Below are positions 10,881 to 22,639 of a stretch of DNA of 64,000 nt, in pieces; the stretch's first letter is position 1, and each line of letters begins with the position of its first letter. Both the position numbers and the translations under genes were made by a program. The notes under the pieces were generated by a model. That model searched no databases. It was not told where the DNA came from and saw nothing but the letters and a program-made list of their open reading frames with translations. The stretch is from Diadema setosum (Eukaryota > Echinodermata > Echinoidea > Diadematoida > Diadematidae): the NCBI GenBank assembly GCA_033980235.1, contig CM067065.1, positions 21,456,837 to 21,520,836 of the forward strand, in the 5' to 3' direction.

Positions 10881-11640
10881 TATATTAAAGGGAACCCAAA
10901 CCCAAAGATCATATTTTGCCGTCTTGCAATTCTTCCACACGGGATATCTCGAGAACGGATGGTCGTACGAACTTTGGGCGGACGATTTCAGAAAGTAGAG
11001 ATTCTGCCCATTTTTGTGATATAAGAATCTTGTTCATTGGTTGAGCAGTCCTGACGCAAATTCGCAGTAAAGCTAGCAACGGCGTAAATCCGTACTGAGG
11101 AGTGGGGGGGGGGGGGATGATCGGCGATAGTCACCATCACCACGATTGCAAGCCCATAACCGGACCGGCGCAGCCCGGGGGGGGGGGGGGGGGGGAGAGA
11201 AGCTTGCCCCCCACCCCCCCCCCCCACACACACACACTTTACAGGGATCAAATGTCCCACTCTTTTCCATGCAAAGTGGGAGGGAAGTGGCAGCAAAAAT
11301 ATGAAGACTTTTTGTTCTTGTTTTTGTTTGTTTGTTTGTTTGTTTGTTTTTTGGTTGTCAGCCGACTTTCGGCGGAAAATCAGACCTTTAAAGTATGAAG
11401 ACTTTTTGTTGTTATTTCTCTTGTCTTTTGCTGTTCTTTCTTCTTGACTGACAGGCGATTTTGACGACACCCCCCCCCCCCCCTTTCAGAAACGTAGCGC
11501 AGCCCTGAATAATGCCCAAATAAATTAAATAAAATACTAATATGGATATCCATTTCTTTGTATGTAACAACGTAGTAGATACTTTCCTGTAGCTATAAAT
11601 AAATTCTTCAATTTTCTTGATTTAAGTCAATAAAGCAATC
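10881..11640. other. No gene; G and C homopolymer tracts
   Basis: Contains G tracts at about 11104-11116 and 11177-11195, C tracts at about 11203-11225 and 11470-11483, and a (GTTT)n stretch near 11320-11350. Open frames here give poly-Pro/Gly peptides on both strands and are composition artefacts. Confidence 0.8.
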
Positions 11641-12200
11641 GTCCCAGGGGCATCGTTCCGTTTTAATGATCGGGGGTGGGGGAGGGACTTGGAGTTGGAG
11701 AATTGGAGAATATCTGTGGGAGGGACACACACGAGGAAAATTTGGGATTTTTTTTTCCTATCAAAAAAGAAGTAAGAAAAAGAAATATTCATAGATAATT
11801 GAATGACTACATCGTAATGGTATCTCAGCTCTTGCTCCGCCTGTGCGACATCATTGTGAAGGCCTACTAAATGTGGGGCCTATCACCGGCGTAGCCAGGA
11901 TTTGATCTTAGGGAGAGCGGTTAGATGCGAGGGAGCGAAGCGAGCGAGGGGGGAGGGCGTGGAAGGGGGGTTGCCTCCTCCCACAATGAGAACTTTTTGC
12001 ATATTGATGATGTAAATGGCGCAATTTGATGCATTTTTGTGTGTTTTATCGACTTGAAACAGTCCAACATGTTTAAGGTAGCAGTACATTCTATGTAGAT
12101 TATTATTGAACAATTTTGCCTATAAATGGTATCATTTAGATAAATTTCTAGTATTAATTCTTATACTGAAAATCATGAACGCCATCATGAATTCTGACAT
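11641..12200. other. No gene seen
   Basis: Short G-rich patches and a first degenerate GCGAGGGAGCGAAGCGAGCGAG segment at about 11928-11950, apparently a forerunner of the tandem array to the right. Nothing else is recognisable. Confidence 0.6.
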
Positions 12201-13410
12201 TGTGCAGTCCCAATACGACCGTTTGTAGCTAGGCCTATATTTTTTTCGCTTATGAAATTAAGGGGTGGTGGGCGCACCGGGCGCAACTGCTGGTAATTAC
12301 TGGTATAATAGCAACATCAGGAGAATGACATAACGATTAAATGCGAGCAAGCGAAGAGAGCGAGCTTGAAAATTTTGACATTTTACGGTCCAAAAACTGC
12401 CGTTTGTAGCTATATTTTTTCGCTTTGAAAATTAAGGGGGGGGGGGTGCGAACCGGGCACAACTTCTGGCAATTACTGGCAGCAACATGAGGAGAAAGGC
12501 ATGACGATTAAATGCGAGCGAGCGAAGCAAGCGAGCTTGAAAATCTTGACATTGTACAGTCCAAAAAACGGCTGTTTGTAGCTTTTTTTTTTTTGCTTTC
12601 GAAATTGAGGAGGGGGGGGGGGGGTGGGGGCGCACCGGGCTCAACTGCTGGCAATTACTGGCAGCAACATCAGGAGAATGACCAAACGATTAAATGCGAG
12701 CGAGTGGAGCGAGCGAGCTTGAAAATTTTGTACATTTTACAGTCCAAAAACTGCCGTTTGTAGCTGTATTTTTTTCGCTTTGAAAATTAAGGGGGGGGGG
12801 GGGGCACCGGGCGCAACTGCTAGTAATTATCTGGCAGCAACATTAGGAGAATGGCATGACGATTAAATGCGAGCGAGTGAAGAGAGCGAGTTTGAAAATT
12901 TTGACATTTTACAGTCCAAAAACTGCCGTTTGTAGCTGTATTTTGTTCGCTTTGGAAAGTAAGGGATGGGGGCGCACCGTCCGGGCGAAACTGCTGGCAA
13001 TTACTGGCAGCAATATCAGGAGAGTGAGCTAGCTTGAAAATTTTACAATCCTAGAATTGCCGTTTGTAGCTACATTTTTTCGCTTAGGAAATTAAGTGGG
13101 TGGGGCGCACCGGGCGCAACTGCTGGCAATTACTGGTAGCAACATCAGGAGAATGACATAACGATTAAATGCGAGCGAGCGGGGTGAGCGAGTTTGAAAA
13201 TTTTGACATTTTACAGTCCAAAAACTGCCGTTTGTAGCTATATTTTTTTCGCTTTGGAAAGTAAGGGATGGGGGCGCACCGGGCGCAACTGCTGGCAATT
13301 ACTGGCAGCAATATCAGGAGAGCGAGCTAGCTTGAAAATTTTACAATCCTAACATTGCCGTTTGTAGTTACATTTTTTCGCTTTGGAAATTAAGGGGGGA
13401 GTCCAGTGCG
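12200..13410. repeat. Tandem array of ~170-bp GCGAGCGAG / GCCGTTTGTAGC units
   Basis: Eight copies can be counted by the landmark TGCCGTTTGTAGC, each followed by a T-rich stretch, TTCGCTTT, a G tract, CGCACCGGGCGCAACTGCTGG, CAATTACTGGCAGCAACATCAGGAGAATG and AATGCGAGCGAGCG. Two later copies are shorter (about 125 bp) because the middle is deleted, and a long-plus-short pair is itself duplicated (about 12890-13090 and 13190-13390). A reverse-orientation relative lies at 35170-35760. Confidence 0.9.
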
Positions 13411-13429
13411 CTCCCCCTCCCTCCCCTGG

Positions 13430-13750
13430 ATCTGCCACTGGTAGTCAAGGGTGTCGGTTTATGTTCATGATTGGGGGAGGTATGACCAGCGAGGTGGCGT
13501 CGACGTGACCAAGCGGGGGAAGGATGTCCAAAATCTGCACTTTAGAGCATCCCCTTATTATTTGTGTTTGTTTGTGTGTGTGTGTTTTATTTGCATGGAA
13601 ACGTTAGGTCAAGTCTTATTATTGACAATGCAAGGCATTTTAATATAGACAAGTATGTAAAGCAACACTGCAAAATCAACGATCTAGCTTTGATATAACG
13701 AAGCGTAAGGTACAAAGGTGTACATTCTACATCACATTGCGCAACATTGT
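13430..13750. repeat. Unique-looking flank of the GCGAGCGAG array, shared with 34.8-35.2 kb
   Basis: From GTAGTCAAGGGTGTCGGTTTATG to CACATTGCGCAACATTGT this segment matches 34838-35165 in reverse complement. Shared stretches include ATGATTGGGGGAGGTATGACC and AAGGTACAAAGGTGTACATTC. Array and flank therefore form one composite repeat. Confidence 0.85.
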
Positions 13751-13936
13751 ACTCTCTAAAAAAATCGAGTGAAAATTTTCAGTCTTGAAGGAGTGAATAC
13801 AAAAAAGAGTGAATTTAGAGTGAAATTGGAGTGAGTTTTGAGTGAAAATGTTCATTTTCTCTCGTTTTAAAGTGACGTCAGGGATCTCTCCAAAATCTTG
13901 GAGTGATCCCTGAGGTCACTCTAAAATGAGTGATGA
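13751..13936. mobile_element. Half copy of a GAGTGAA foldback MITE
   Basis: Starts ACTCTCTAAAAAAATCGAGTGAAAA, matching the left arm and centre of the complete palindromic element at 38147-38430 up to the central GGGATC..GATCCC region, then stops. The right arm is missing. Confidence 0.8.
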
Positions 13937-14734
13937 GAGATTTGCATTTTTCAGAATTGAAATTCAGCCATCTTTGGGTGAAATATTTACAGCGTAGACA
14001 GTTTTCTATCAAGAAGGTAAGAACATTTCCACATCTCGGGAGTTACGAGGAGGAGCAAAATGATCTGTTTGTCCACAATACTTTCTATGGGGGAACCATC
14101 CCCTTCCCACTCCATCGACGCCTCTGCATATGAGGGAGCTTTTGTAGGTGAAAGATCTGCTGCGCACACTCTTTGATAAATATAAGGAAATAAAACGTAA
14201 ATCTCAAAAAGTGTACAAAGTCTATCAAAAGGGACCCAGTATCGGAGCTTTTGCATATTTATGATTGCAATTCAGCGATCCGGTGCATAATTCTGGCGGT
14301 AGTTGTACAATTTTCTATAAAGAAAGTTCAAGATTTGTCCTCATCTCGGGAATTGCTTGGGGGACAAATGATTTGTCTGCCCTCAACATTTCCGTAGGGG
14401 CGGGGCAAATGCCCCTTTGCCCCCCCCCCCCCCCCCCTCCCCGAGATAGATTCGACGCCCCTGATCATCCCTGGGTATGCCCATAGATGTATTAGAGTCA
14501 TCATTGTTTCAGGAATGATTCAGGAAATGGAGGGGGGGGGGGTTCAATTATGGCGGTATAGTTTTTGTTATTGTTTGTTTGTTTTCGTACATAATTTGCA
14601 GATGGTCCCGAGTTGCTCGATTCATAGCATGTTTACATGTAAGCCTATGCTATTTGACGTTGTCAACGTCTGGACCATACCTTATGTCGATATTACTTTC
14701 TTCGCGAGCGAGCGCTTGAGAAAATTATGTATAC
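13937..14734. other. No gene; C tract
   Basis: Two related stretches (about 14000-14110 and 14270-14410) share CATCTCGGGA and ACAAATGATTTGTCTG/CAAAATGATCTGTTTG words, suggesting an old local duplication. A C-rich tract lies at about 14421-14437. Confidence 0.6.
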
Positions 14735-16103
14735 ATTGTTTTCTATAGGTAGGTCTACCTGTATTCTATAATACAAAACATTTGCAAATGCCAAACTCAG
14801 CCATTTCAATTTTTTATTCACTTTATTTTTAATTTCATTTACACAAAATCTACACAATGTAGGCATTTTGTTCTTTATGATGAATGAAGGGTATCGGAAA
14901 CCATTTCATGTCAGAAATCTCATTCAGATTATAAGCACGATATATTACCCTTAAAAAATATGGATCATCAAGGCTATCATAATCATAGACTGGGGCGCTG
15001 TGATGAAGAACTGATTTTGCAGCAGTCATGAGTTTCTAGAGTCACAGTGTATTACATTTGTTATCTGAGGAATAAATCATATGAAAAGTTTAACAGTTTT
15101 TGTTTGACATTACCCCTGTGTGTCCTATGAATTTAGATTTTGCATAGCCCAGAATAGTGCAAGGCCGAAGCGGATTGGTGGCAATTCCGCCGGTTTCACA
15201 AAATAACATTGTAATTTTACACGTTGACAAATAAAACAAAAAAGAGGAAGAAGAAGAGACCATTGTTAGCGGCAGAACGAGGTTGGATTTTCTATCCATC
15301 ACAAGTTGTCGAAGACTATGTCTGTTTATATTAAATCAAAACTTATTTAACGTTTTATCGTAATGTCCGACAAGCCTTCGAGCACTTCCAAACATGCCGA
15401 TCACCATTTCTAGTGCTATCTATGATAAACTAGACTCTTTCATTGAATTCGTGTTCAATAGCACACGGGATTCTTCACTGCATGGAGCTGACGGCACAAA
15501 TTGTCGCCTGCACTCGAAACACATTTGGGGGTAATATCATTTCTGATATAGTCACTGAAAAACCCACACATAACTTACATGGCTACATCCATGCAAACAA
15601 GCCATGTAAAAAGTCACACGTCTATGGCGAGCCTCTCCCATTTGCTCATACTATCTTGTACATTCTGAGGCATAAAAAATACCGTTGACGCTGTTGGTTC
15701 ACGGTAGACTGCGCCATATACTCGACATATTCAATGCCTTTTTGGTGGCGGAATTATACTACGTGGACTCTTTTGGTGGTAGCAACGCATTCATCGTGTA
15801 TTATTGAAAATTTTCAGCGAGCACGGGACACAACAATGGTCATGCTCATGTTGTAGTTTGTGTAAGGGAATACGTAGTGAAGTATGAAGAACAGGCATTC
15901 CAGTTTGTGCAAAGCTTAGACATACTATGCGTTACAACATTTACGGCACTTACTCGCGTGCGTATACTTTTTTGCTTCTAAATGCAAGCATCTTCTTAGA
16001 AACATTTGCGAGAAACTACCTTATGTCACAAACACTTCATTGTGCAACCTGCCCATGTTATTGTCTGTAAATTCTGCAATCCATTATATAAAGCAGGATA
16101 CCC

Positions 16104-16153
<50 letters not shown>

Positions 16154-16590
16154 TGTGAGTGTGTGCGTTTAAGGCTAAGTGCTATGCATTCAGAGCTCGT
16201 ACATTATTCCTATATCATCACTCTGAGTGGCAAGTGGATATACTTTTTAATTGTTGGTACTCTTTTCATACCATGTATATCACAAATATCATGGATCATA
16301 ATAATTATTGTTTGAGAGTTCGCCATTAGGTGTTCAACTGACAATCATGTACATCAATATGTAGCGAATAAGTGATCAAATAAATGTTGCATTAGTTGGG
16401 ATTCAATCAATCAAAATGATTGAAATCAACACTATTGAAACATCCATCAGGGAAATCACAAGCTATTCTTTGTGACAGGGCATTCGTGGATGCCTCCTCT
16501 TCATTTTCACATTGTTTTGTCTTCGCATCCGTGGGAGAAAATCGACCACACACAGTAGATTACTTCACCAATCAGAATCTATAGTAAGCA
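14735..16590. repeat. Dispersed ~3-kb repeat, copy B (right half)
   Basis: Matches 5610-7085 of copy A. It also shares its first ~400 bp, including about 310 bp missing from copy A, with 19780-20200 of copy C. A (GT)n microsatellite of about 48 bp at 16106-16155 sits inside. No conserved reading frame. Confidence 0.8.
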
Positions 16591-18519
16591 TTTTTTTTCA
16601 CACATAAATTATGCCTACATACTCATATTGACGAAAAAAAAAACACATTTCTTCAATCTCATCATAATATATTACTGTGATAATTAAATATAGCATGGCA
16701 TGAAATATTCTATTGATTTCATTTTGTTTTGTATTATCATGTTATTTATGAATCTCACAAAGAGAAAAGGGAAAAAGATGGACGTTTGTTCTTTTTTCCT
16801 CCATTCCAATGTCTATAAACTTACATATAAAAAACAAGCAAAAATGGGAATGATTTCAATTGTTTCACTGGAGAAATTATAATATTATAATGTTTTACTG
16901 TGATAATGTATAAACATGAATAATTTTAGGTCAGCTAAAAATGAGGGACATCTCCTTTCTGACTGCTACCTACCTCACCATAACTGTTAACCTCTGTCAC
17001 TTGTCTGTACGTGTAATTGTCAATCTATATGTATATTTTTTTTGCATTTTTCATTGTCTTACTGATATATTGTAATCGTATCCGAATATTGATGTATGTA
17101 TTTGTTTTTGATATGTTCCTTGCTCTGGTGAAATAAAGAAACTTGAAACAATAAGAACATGACAGTTATGTCAACAGTTCCTATTTTATGCTTAACACCA
17201 ATATTAACGCTTATCTTGTCTGAAATGTATTGTATGTAAATGGTCCACGATAATTTCAGATCAATAATCAAACTAAGGAAATTGACATCGTCAACCTGTG
17301 AAATATTTTTGTTATTGAGTTTCAATTTTCACATCAACAGATGCATTTTTATTCTTGGTATCATACAACATTTAGTGAGTGATACATTGAAGTTTCAGTC
17401 TATTAGCTTGAAACCAGTTTGAAACCTTTTCCAATTTAATATTAAGACAAAAGTCTATCTAAGCTTGTACGTATCTGCAAGAAAGATGGTGGCATCATCC
17501 GCGTGACTTTGAGACTCTCGGAAGGTCATTGACAAAGATCAAAAACAGAAGAAGTCCTAAAATTCTTGCCTTTGGGATCCCTATTGAAATTGGTGCAAAG
17601 GTAGATAAAGAATCTTAAACCTTGACACATTGTTTTCTATTTGAAAGATAACCTGAAAACCAATGGTAAGCATTTCCTCCCACACCAGGGATATATATAT
17701 TTTTTCCCCGGACAATTTCATTTTTTTTCGCCGTTCAATTTCATTTGAGAGGCATTAAGTTACGTCATTTTTTTTCAGACATCGAAATACCAACTTTCAA
17801 AATCATTTTTCTCCCTCACAACTGACACATTCAGCAATCAATTTCGTATTTGCGCATTCAAATTCATCGAATGGGCATACATTTGCGGCAATGGATATAC
17901 AAACTCGTCTCTACCTGTCGCCACCTCTTTTCGAGCATTAAAATTCGTATAATAAACGGGGAAACTTGTTCATAAGCCTATTATTAAAATTAGACCTGCA
18001 TGATTTCCATAAATAGTACATCACTTACACTACGTTTTAAGTTGAATGTATATAAAAACGGCCAAATGTGGATCACCCAATGACGCGAATAGTTAGGTAA
18101 AATGAAGATCACAAACTTAAGTATGATGATCATGATTATGATACAGATGTCAAATGAAAGATACACACTCGGCAATTTATGATGACCTTAAAATAAATTG
18201 TAAGTTAGAGATTAAAAAAAGATGTGAAGACAATGATGAAATAAAGATTTTGTATTGAAGTTTACGTAAAATGTCTAACAAAAGGATGCTGTAATGAACA
18301 ACAGCTGCTCATAAGGATGAAATTTAAGACAAAAAAATAAAAAGTCACAGTCAATAAATAGCTGGACGAAATCACTAATCCTTATTTAGACGAATACGTC
18401 CGTTAAGATATTGAATGCTCATTGTGAAATTCGCTTGCTAAAAAACCCAAACAAACACGAAATTGAAAGTGCTTAAGTGCTTATCGAGCCAATCGCGCAT
18501 TAATTTTCATATAATTATT
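16591..18519. other. No gene seen
   Basis: AT-rich with only short open frames and no recognisable domain. A short TTTTTTTTGCATTTTTCATTG-type stretch and AT-rich words near 17040 resemble untranslated or retroelement tail sequence, without enough to name it. Confidence 0.6.
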
Positions 18520-20050
18520 TCTTTTTGTCCATTTCGGGTTGTGGAAGACTGGGACAGCGTATTTAACACGAATTAATAAACGCTTTACTGTAATGCATCA
18601 CAGTGTCATCAATAATGATAACAGCATATTCACAGTTTTCAAGAATGGAACTGTAGTTGAGTACACAGAGACCACTCTGCCCTTTCGAGGCAAAAATGAT
18701 TTTTTTTTCTAATAATGGTGGGTAGTAAAGACGCTACAGCACACCACTATATACATACAAGGCCGCGCCCATTTGTTTATTTGTTGAAATCCCGTGTCTG
18801 AAATATCTAGTGGAGTACATTATAATAGATGACGGTGTTCGTTCATGGAAGACTGCACCCATTGCAATGCACATTGAGGCGTTTGGGGAAATATTTTTGC
18901 CATAATGACGTGTTGCCTTTTTTAGCTGTTTTTTTTTTCTTACATAGCTTCCCAAAGTGAACGTTGAACGCAATGGCATGTTCATGTAATATACGACCCT
19001 GCATTATAAAACAAACATGAAGTCACCCGACAGGATATGCAATTATTAAGAGCAGAATATGAAAGAGCAGACTTCAAGCTTTTTTTTATTTGTTTAATTT
19101 CAATTTGAAATTGGATTTTTCATATTACTCTAAATGAACTATCCAGATTCACCTAAACATTGCAAAGAAAGGACACAGTCAGGAACAGTCCGTAGTGAGA
19201 AAAGACATTCTGAAGCATATAGGCTATTCAATACCTTAATCTCTAACCAAGCCGAATGGGACATTAAAAAAAAACCAAAACAACAAAGTAAGATGTAAAA
19301 GTCTAAAGCAACAGAAACAAAGAGATTAGCAGAGAGCTGGCAATGACTTGCTGTAAAAAGATCCTGTTTATGACTATTATAAATCTTCAAAGCAGTAACA
19401 TCGTCCTTTTATTAGAGTTAAAAGGTTTGAAATAAATGTGAAGGGGACTCTGAGCCACGGATAATCGCCACAAAAGTGTTTGTTAAAGAAGTACTAAAAC
19501 ACAGTTTTCCTTATAGTACCAAACCTCATAACAATATAGAAGAAGTAGGCTTGTTTACTTTCAGAAAATAAGACAAGCTTGACTAGGTTGACTCGTTTTT
19601 TAGTTCCTATATATGCAATGTCAGTGCTTGTTAATTTTTTTGTTAGTTTTGTAATGCTTGGTCAGACATTTACTAGGTGTTTGCTATTACAAAGTTTGAG
19701 CAGACACTTATACCTCTACGCGAAAACACGCATTTTAACCACAGGGCATTTTGGGATGTCTATTTTCTTGTTTGTATGTAGGTTTACTTGGATTCTGTAA
19801 ATACGAAGCCTTTGCGAATGTTAAAATTAGTAATTTCACTGTTGATTCACTTTGATTTTAAACTTCATTTACACAAGCTGTACACAAACTGTAAGCATTA
19901 TGTGCTTAATAATGACTAAAGGGTATTGGAAACCACTTCATGTGAGAAATTCCATGCAGATTAGAATTACGATAGATTGTTCTTTACAGAATGGTAGACT
20001 AACTAAAATGAGTTGTGATAAAGACTGATGTCAATTCAATTCCATGCAAT
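18520..20050. repeat. Dispersed ~3-kb repeat, copy C (left half)
   Basis: 18523-19790 matches 4045-5610 of copy A, and 19780-20200 overlaps the start of copy B. Copy C therefore holds the left half and copy B the right half, in swapped order along this locus. Confidence 0.8.
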
Positions 20051-20719
20051 AGTTTATTTATTGAAAGTACTGATTTTGTGGCAATCATAAGTTTCTAGAT
20101 TCATGGTGTCTTTTGTCGGTTAGCCGATGGTATAAATCAGATTAAAGGACTAAATGTCTTGTTTGACATTGCTTCTGTGTGCCCTATGACATGTATGAAT
20201 TTAGAGTTTGTAGTATCCAGGATAGTGCACGGCCAAAGGCGGATTGGTTTCAGTTCCGTCGCTTGTAAATTATAGTTTATTTATTGAAAGTACTGATTTT
20301 GTGGCAATCATACGTTTCTAGATTCATGGTGTCTTTTGTCGGTTATCCGATGGTATAAATCAGATTAAAGGACTCAATGTCTTGTTTGACATTGCTTCTG
20401 TGTGCCCTATGACATGTATGAATTTAGAGTTTGTATTATCCAGGATAGTGCACGGCCAAAGGCGGATTGGTTTCAGTTCCGTCGCTTGTAAATTATAGTT
20501 TATTTATTGAAAGTACTGATTTTGTGGCAATCATAAGTTTCTAGATTCATGGTGTCTTTTGTCGGTTATCCGATGGTATAAATCAGATTAAAGGACTCAA
20601 TGTCTTGTTTGACATTGCTTCTGTGTGCCCTATGACATGTATGAATTTAGAGTTTGTATTATCCAGGATAGTGCACGGCCAAAGGCGGATTGGTTTCAGT
20701 TCCGTCGCTTGTAAATTTA
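20051..20719. repeat. Three tandem copies of a 223-bp segment of copy C
   Basis: AGTTTATTTATTGAAAGTAC begins at 20051, 20274 and 20497, an exact 223-bp period. The copies run to TTCCGTCGCTTGTAAATT and differ at only a few positions, for example TAGCCGATGG against TATCCGATGG. Confidence 0.95.
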
Positions 20720-22036
20720 TCATCTAAGGTCATATTTACAGCCTTACATTGACGTATATTAACCGCTTCTTCGTATCAAAATGGACTCGCCTGAAAATCA
20801 ATCTAATGCGCATTTTATGTTAAGAAACTAACCATGTCACCAGTGCTAGATTATCTTATTGTAGCCATTTTTTATAGTTTATTCGCTATAGTAATGATAG
20901 CGACTTTATAAAAACAGCATTTTGCTTCAAGGTTTTGTAAATGCACATGATGAGTTTTGAACGACAAGTTATGTGCGACTTTAGATTTGTTTCATCATTA
21001 TAACATGTATCCGTTGTGTTTTAATGCCGCACCGCAAAACAAACAAAATGTTGAAAGACGTGGATGTTTACATAAAAGAAGATTCTGCAAGAGCAGACTT
21101 AACTTTTTAAAATCTTGAAAAAAACCACACCTCACTGTGGAAAACTGTGTACTGGGAAAAAAGGCTCTGGATTATTAGCTCTAAAAGAGCTAAATTTAAC
21201 GAAGATCTGCTCTGTGCAATGAATGTATCAGAAACCAAGATGTGAAACTTTTTTGGCAAAAACACTGAAGAGACCGTGAGATTAATCGGATAAGAGATGC
21301 TCTGCCACACGATACCCATTTAGCGGAGAATACTATTCAATACTGATATACGTTACTGCTGAATAGTGTACAATTTTCGGATGATAATTGCAGATAATGA
21401 GCCTTTCACTCACATTTGCTATTAATCCAGTGGTCTATTGCACACATGAAAACATTTGCAAAATTTTGCCGGCTTTTTTTTTTCCCGACGAATCATTAAC
21501 CGTCTTCTGGCGAAGCTCGATCAACGCAAATACAGAAATTCCGTCCACCGGGTTATTTATTCTTTCCAACCTATCGCATTGTAATGATTATAATGAATGC
21601 TGTGTACGGCTGATGAAGACTGACTAGGCAAACAATACTATGAGAAGAACGGCAGGAAGTACAGACCCACAGAGAGGTTGTTGATCAAACCAAACAGCAA
21701 ATATACAATCATTGAATGAATGCAATCAAGTATATCTTGCTCATTGAATTCAAGGCTGAAAATCCCGGCGGAGCAGCATACAATCACAATTATACGCAGA
21801 CAATGATATAAATTATGCATTCTTGACAACCCTTACTGAACAAATATGACCTTGATTCACTAACTCACCCCCCCCCAAAAAAAAAAAAAACCAACAACAA
21901 CCAACAACATACAAATAAACAATGAAATAGGCCAGCTATGCCTTTTTTTTTTCTTTTTAGGTCACGCTAAGTTTTAGAGTGGTGAATTATGTACACCAAT
22001 CTCCTAACCTTTCCAAATAATATAAAAATACACACT
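20720..22036. other. No gene seen
   Basis: Only short frames. A stretch at about 21029-21080 (CGCAAAACAAACAAAATGTTG) resembles the end of the MITE family found at 24.4 and 36.2 kb, perhaps a fragment. Confidence 0.5.
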
Positions 22037-22037
22037 C

Positions 22038-22079
<42 letters not shown>

Positions 22080-22090
22080 GAGAGAGAGGG
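22037..22090. repeat. (GA)n microsatellite
   Basis: Roughly 25 GA dinucleotides with one GATA interruption. Confidence 0.97.
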
Positions 22091-22325
22091 AAAACAAAAA
22101 CACGTTAACTAAGGAAAGAGTCATTGAAATTTATAGCGTATTCAAGTGTGTGATACATGTACCAGCAAGCTTTGATCTGTAAAAAAGAAATGAAACAAAA
22201 GACAAAGTGTGAAACACCATCGTAACCTTAGTGATACAAATTTTGCTCACTTTATTACTATCAATATCATAATAATATTATAATATTGATCAGCCAATCA
22301 GCAATTTTGTATGGGGAAGGGTATG

Positions 22326-22382
22326 TAATCCACTATTCCACAGCGGCCCCAAATTGACACAAAAGGGAGTTTTTGCTATTAT
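22326..22382 (-). repeat. Fragment of the tRNA-like SINE
   Basis: CCACTATTCCACAGCGGCC and the following AATTGACACAAAAG..GGGAGTTTTTGC recur at 22569-22628. This is a second, truncated copy of the head of the neighbouring element. Confidence 0.7.
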
Positions 22383-22512
22383 ATTATAATAGATAATCCA
22401 GGGGAGCCTCTTCCGTGTTGCCACTACTGTATTCCATTTCCAGATACCAATTTACACGACTGGGTCGAGAGGGACATGGCGGGTAAGAACATCTTGTCCA
22501 AGGACGTAAGAA

Positions 22513-22593
22513 GTCGGCGAGCGGAGGGACTCGAACTCGGGTCCTCCAATTGGGAGTCGGGGGAGGGGATATTATCCACTATTCCACAGCGGC
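22513..22593 (-). repeat. tRNA-derived SINE head or tRNA pseudogene
   Basis: On the reverse strand the sequence starts GCCGCTGTGGAATAGTGG, similar to an A box of RNA polymerase III. About 38 bases further it carries GAGTTCGAGTCCC, a good B box (TTCGANTC). Acceptor and anticodon stems do not fold cleanly, and a partial second copy lies nearby, so a SINE fits better than a working tRNA gene. Confidence 0.6.
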
Positions 22594-22639
22594 CCAAAAT
22601 TGACACAAAAGCAGGGAGTTTTTGCCAGACAACGGGAAG

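Noticed and set aside
10988..11470. Reverse-strand frame of 160 residues with Pro and Gly runs
   Set aside because: Produced by C and G homopolymer tracts; no domain and no splice signals.
21605..21625. CTGATGA as a possible hammerhead ribozyme core
   Set aside because: No GAAA partner with a supporting stem at a suitable distance.
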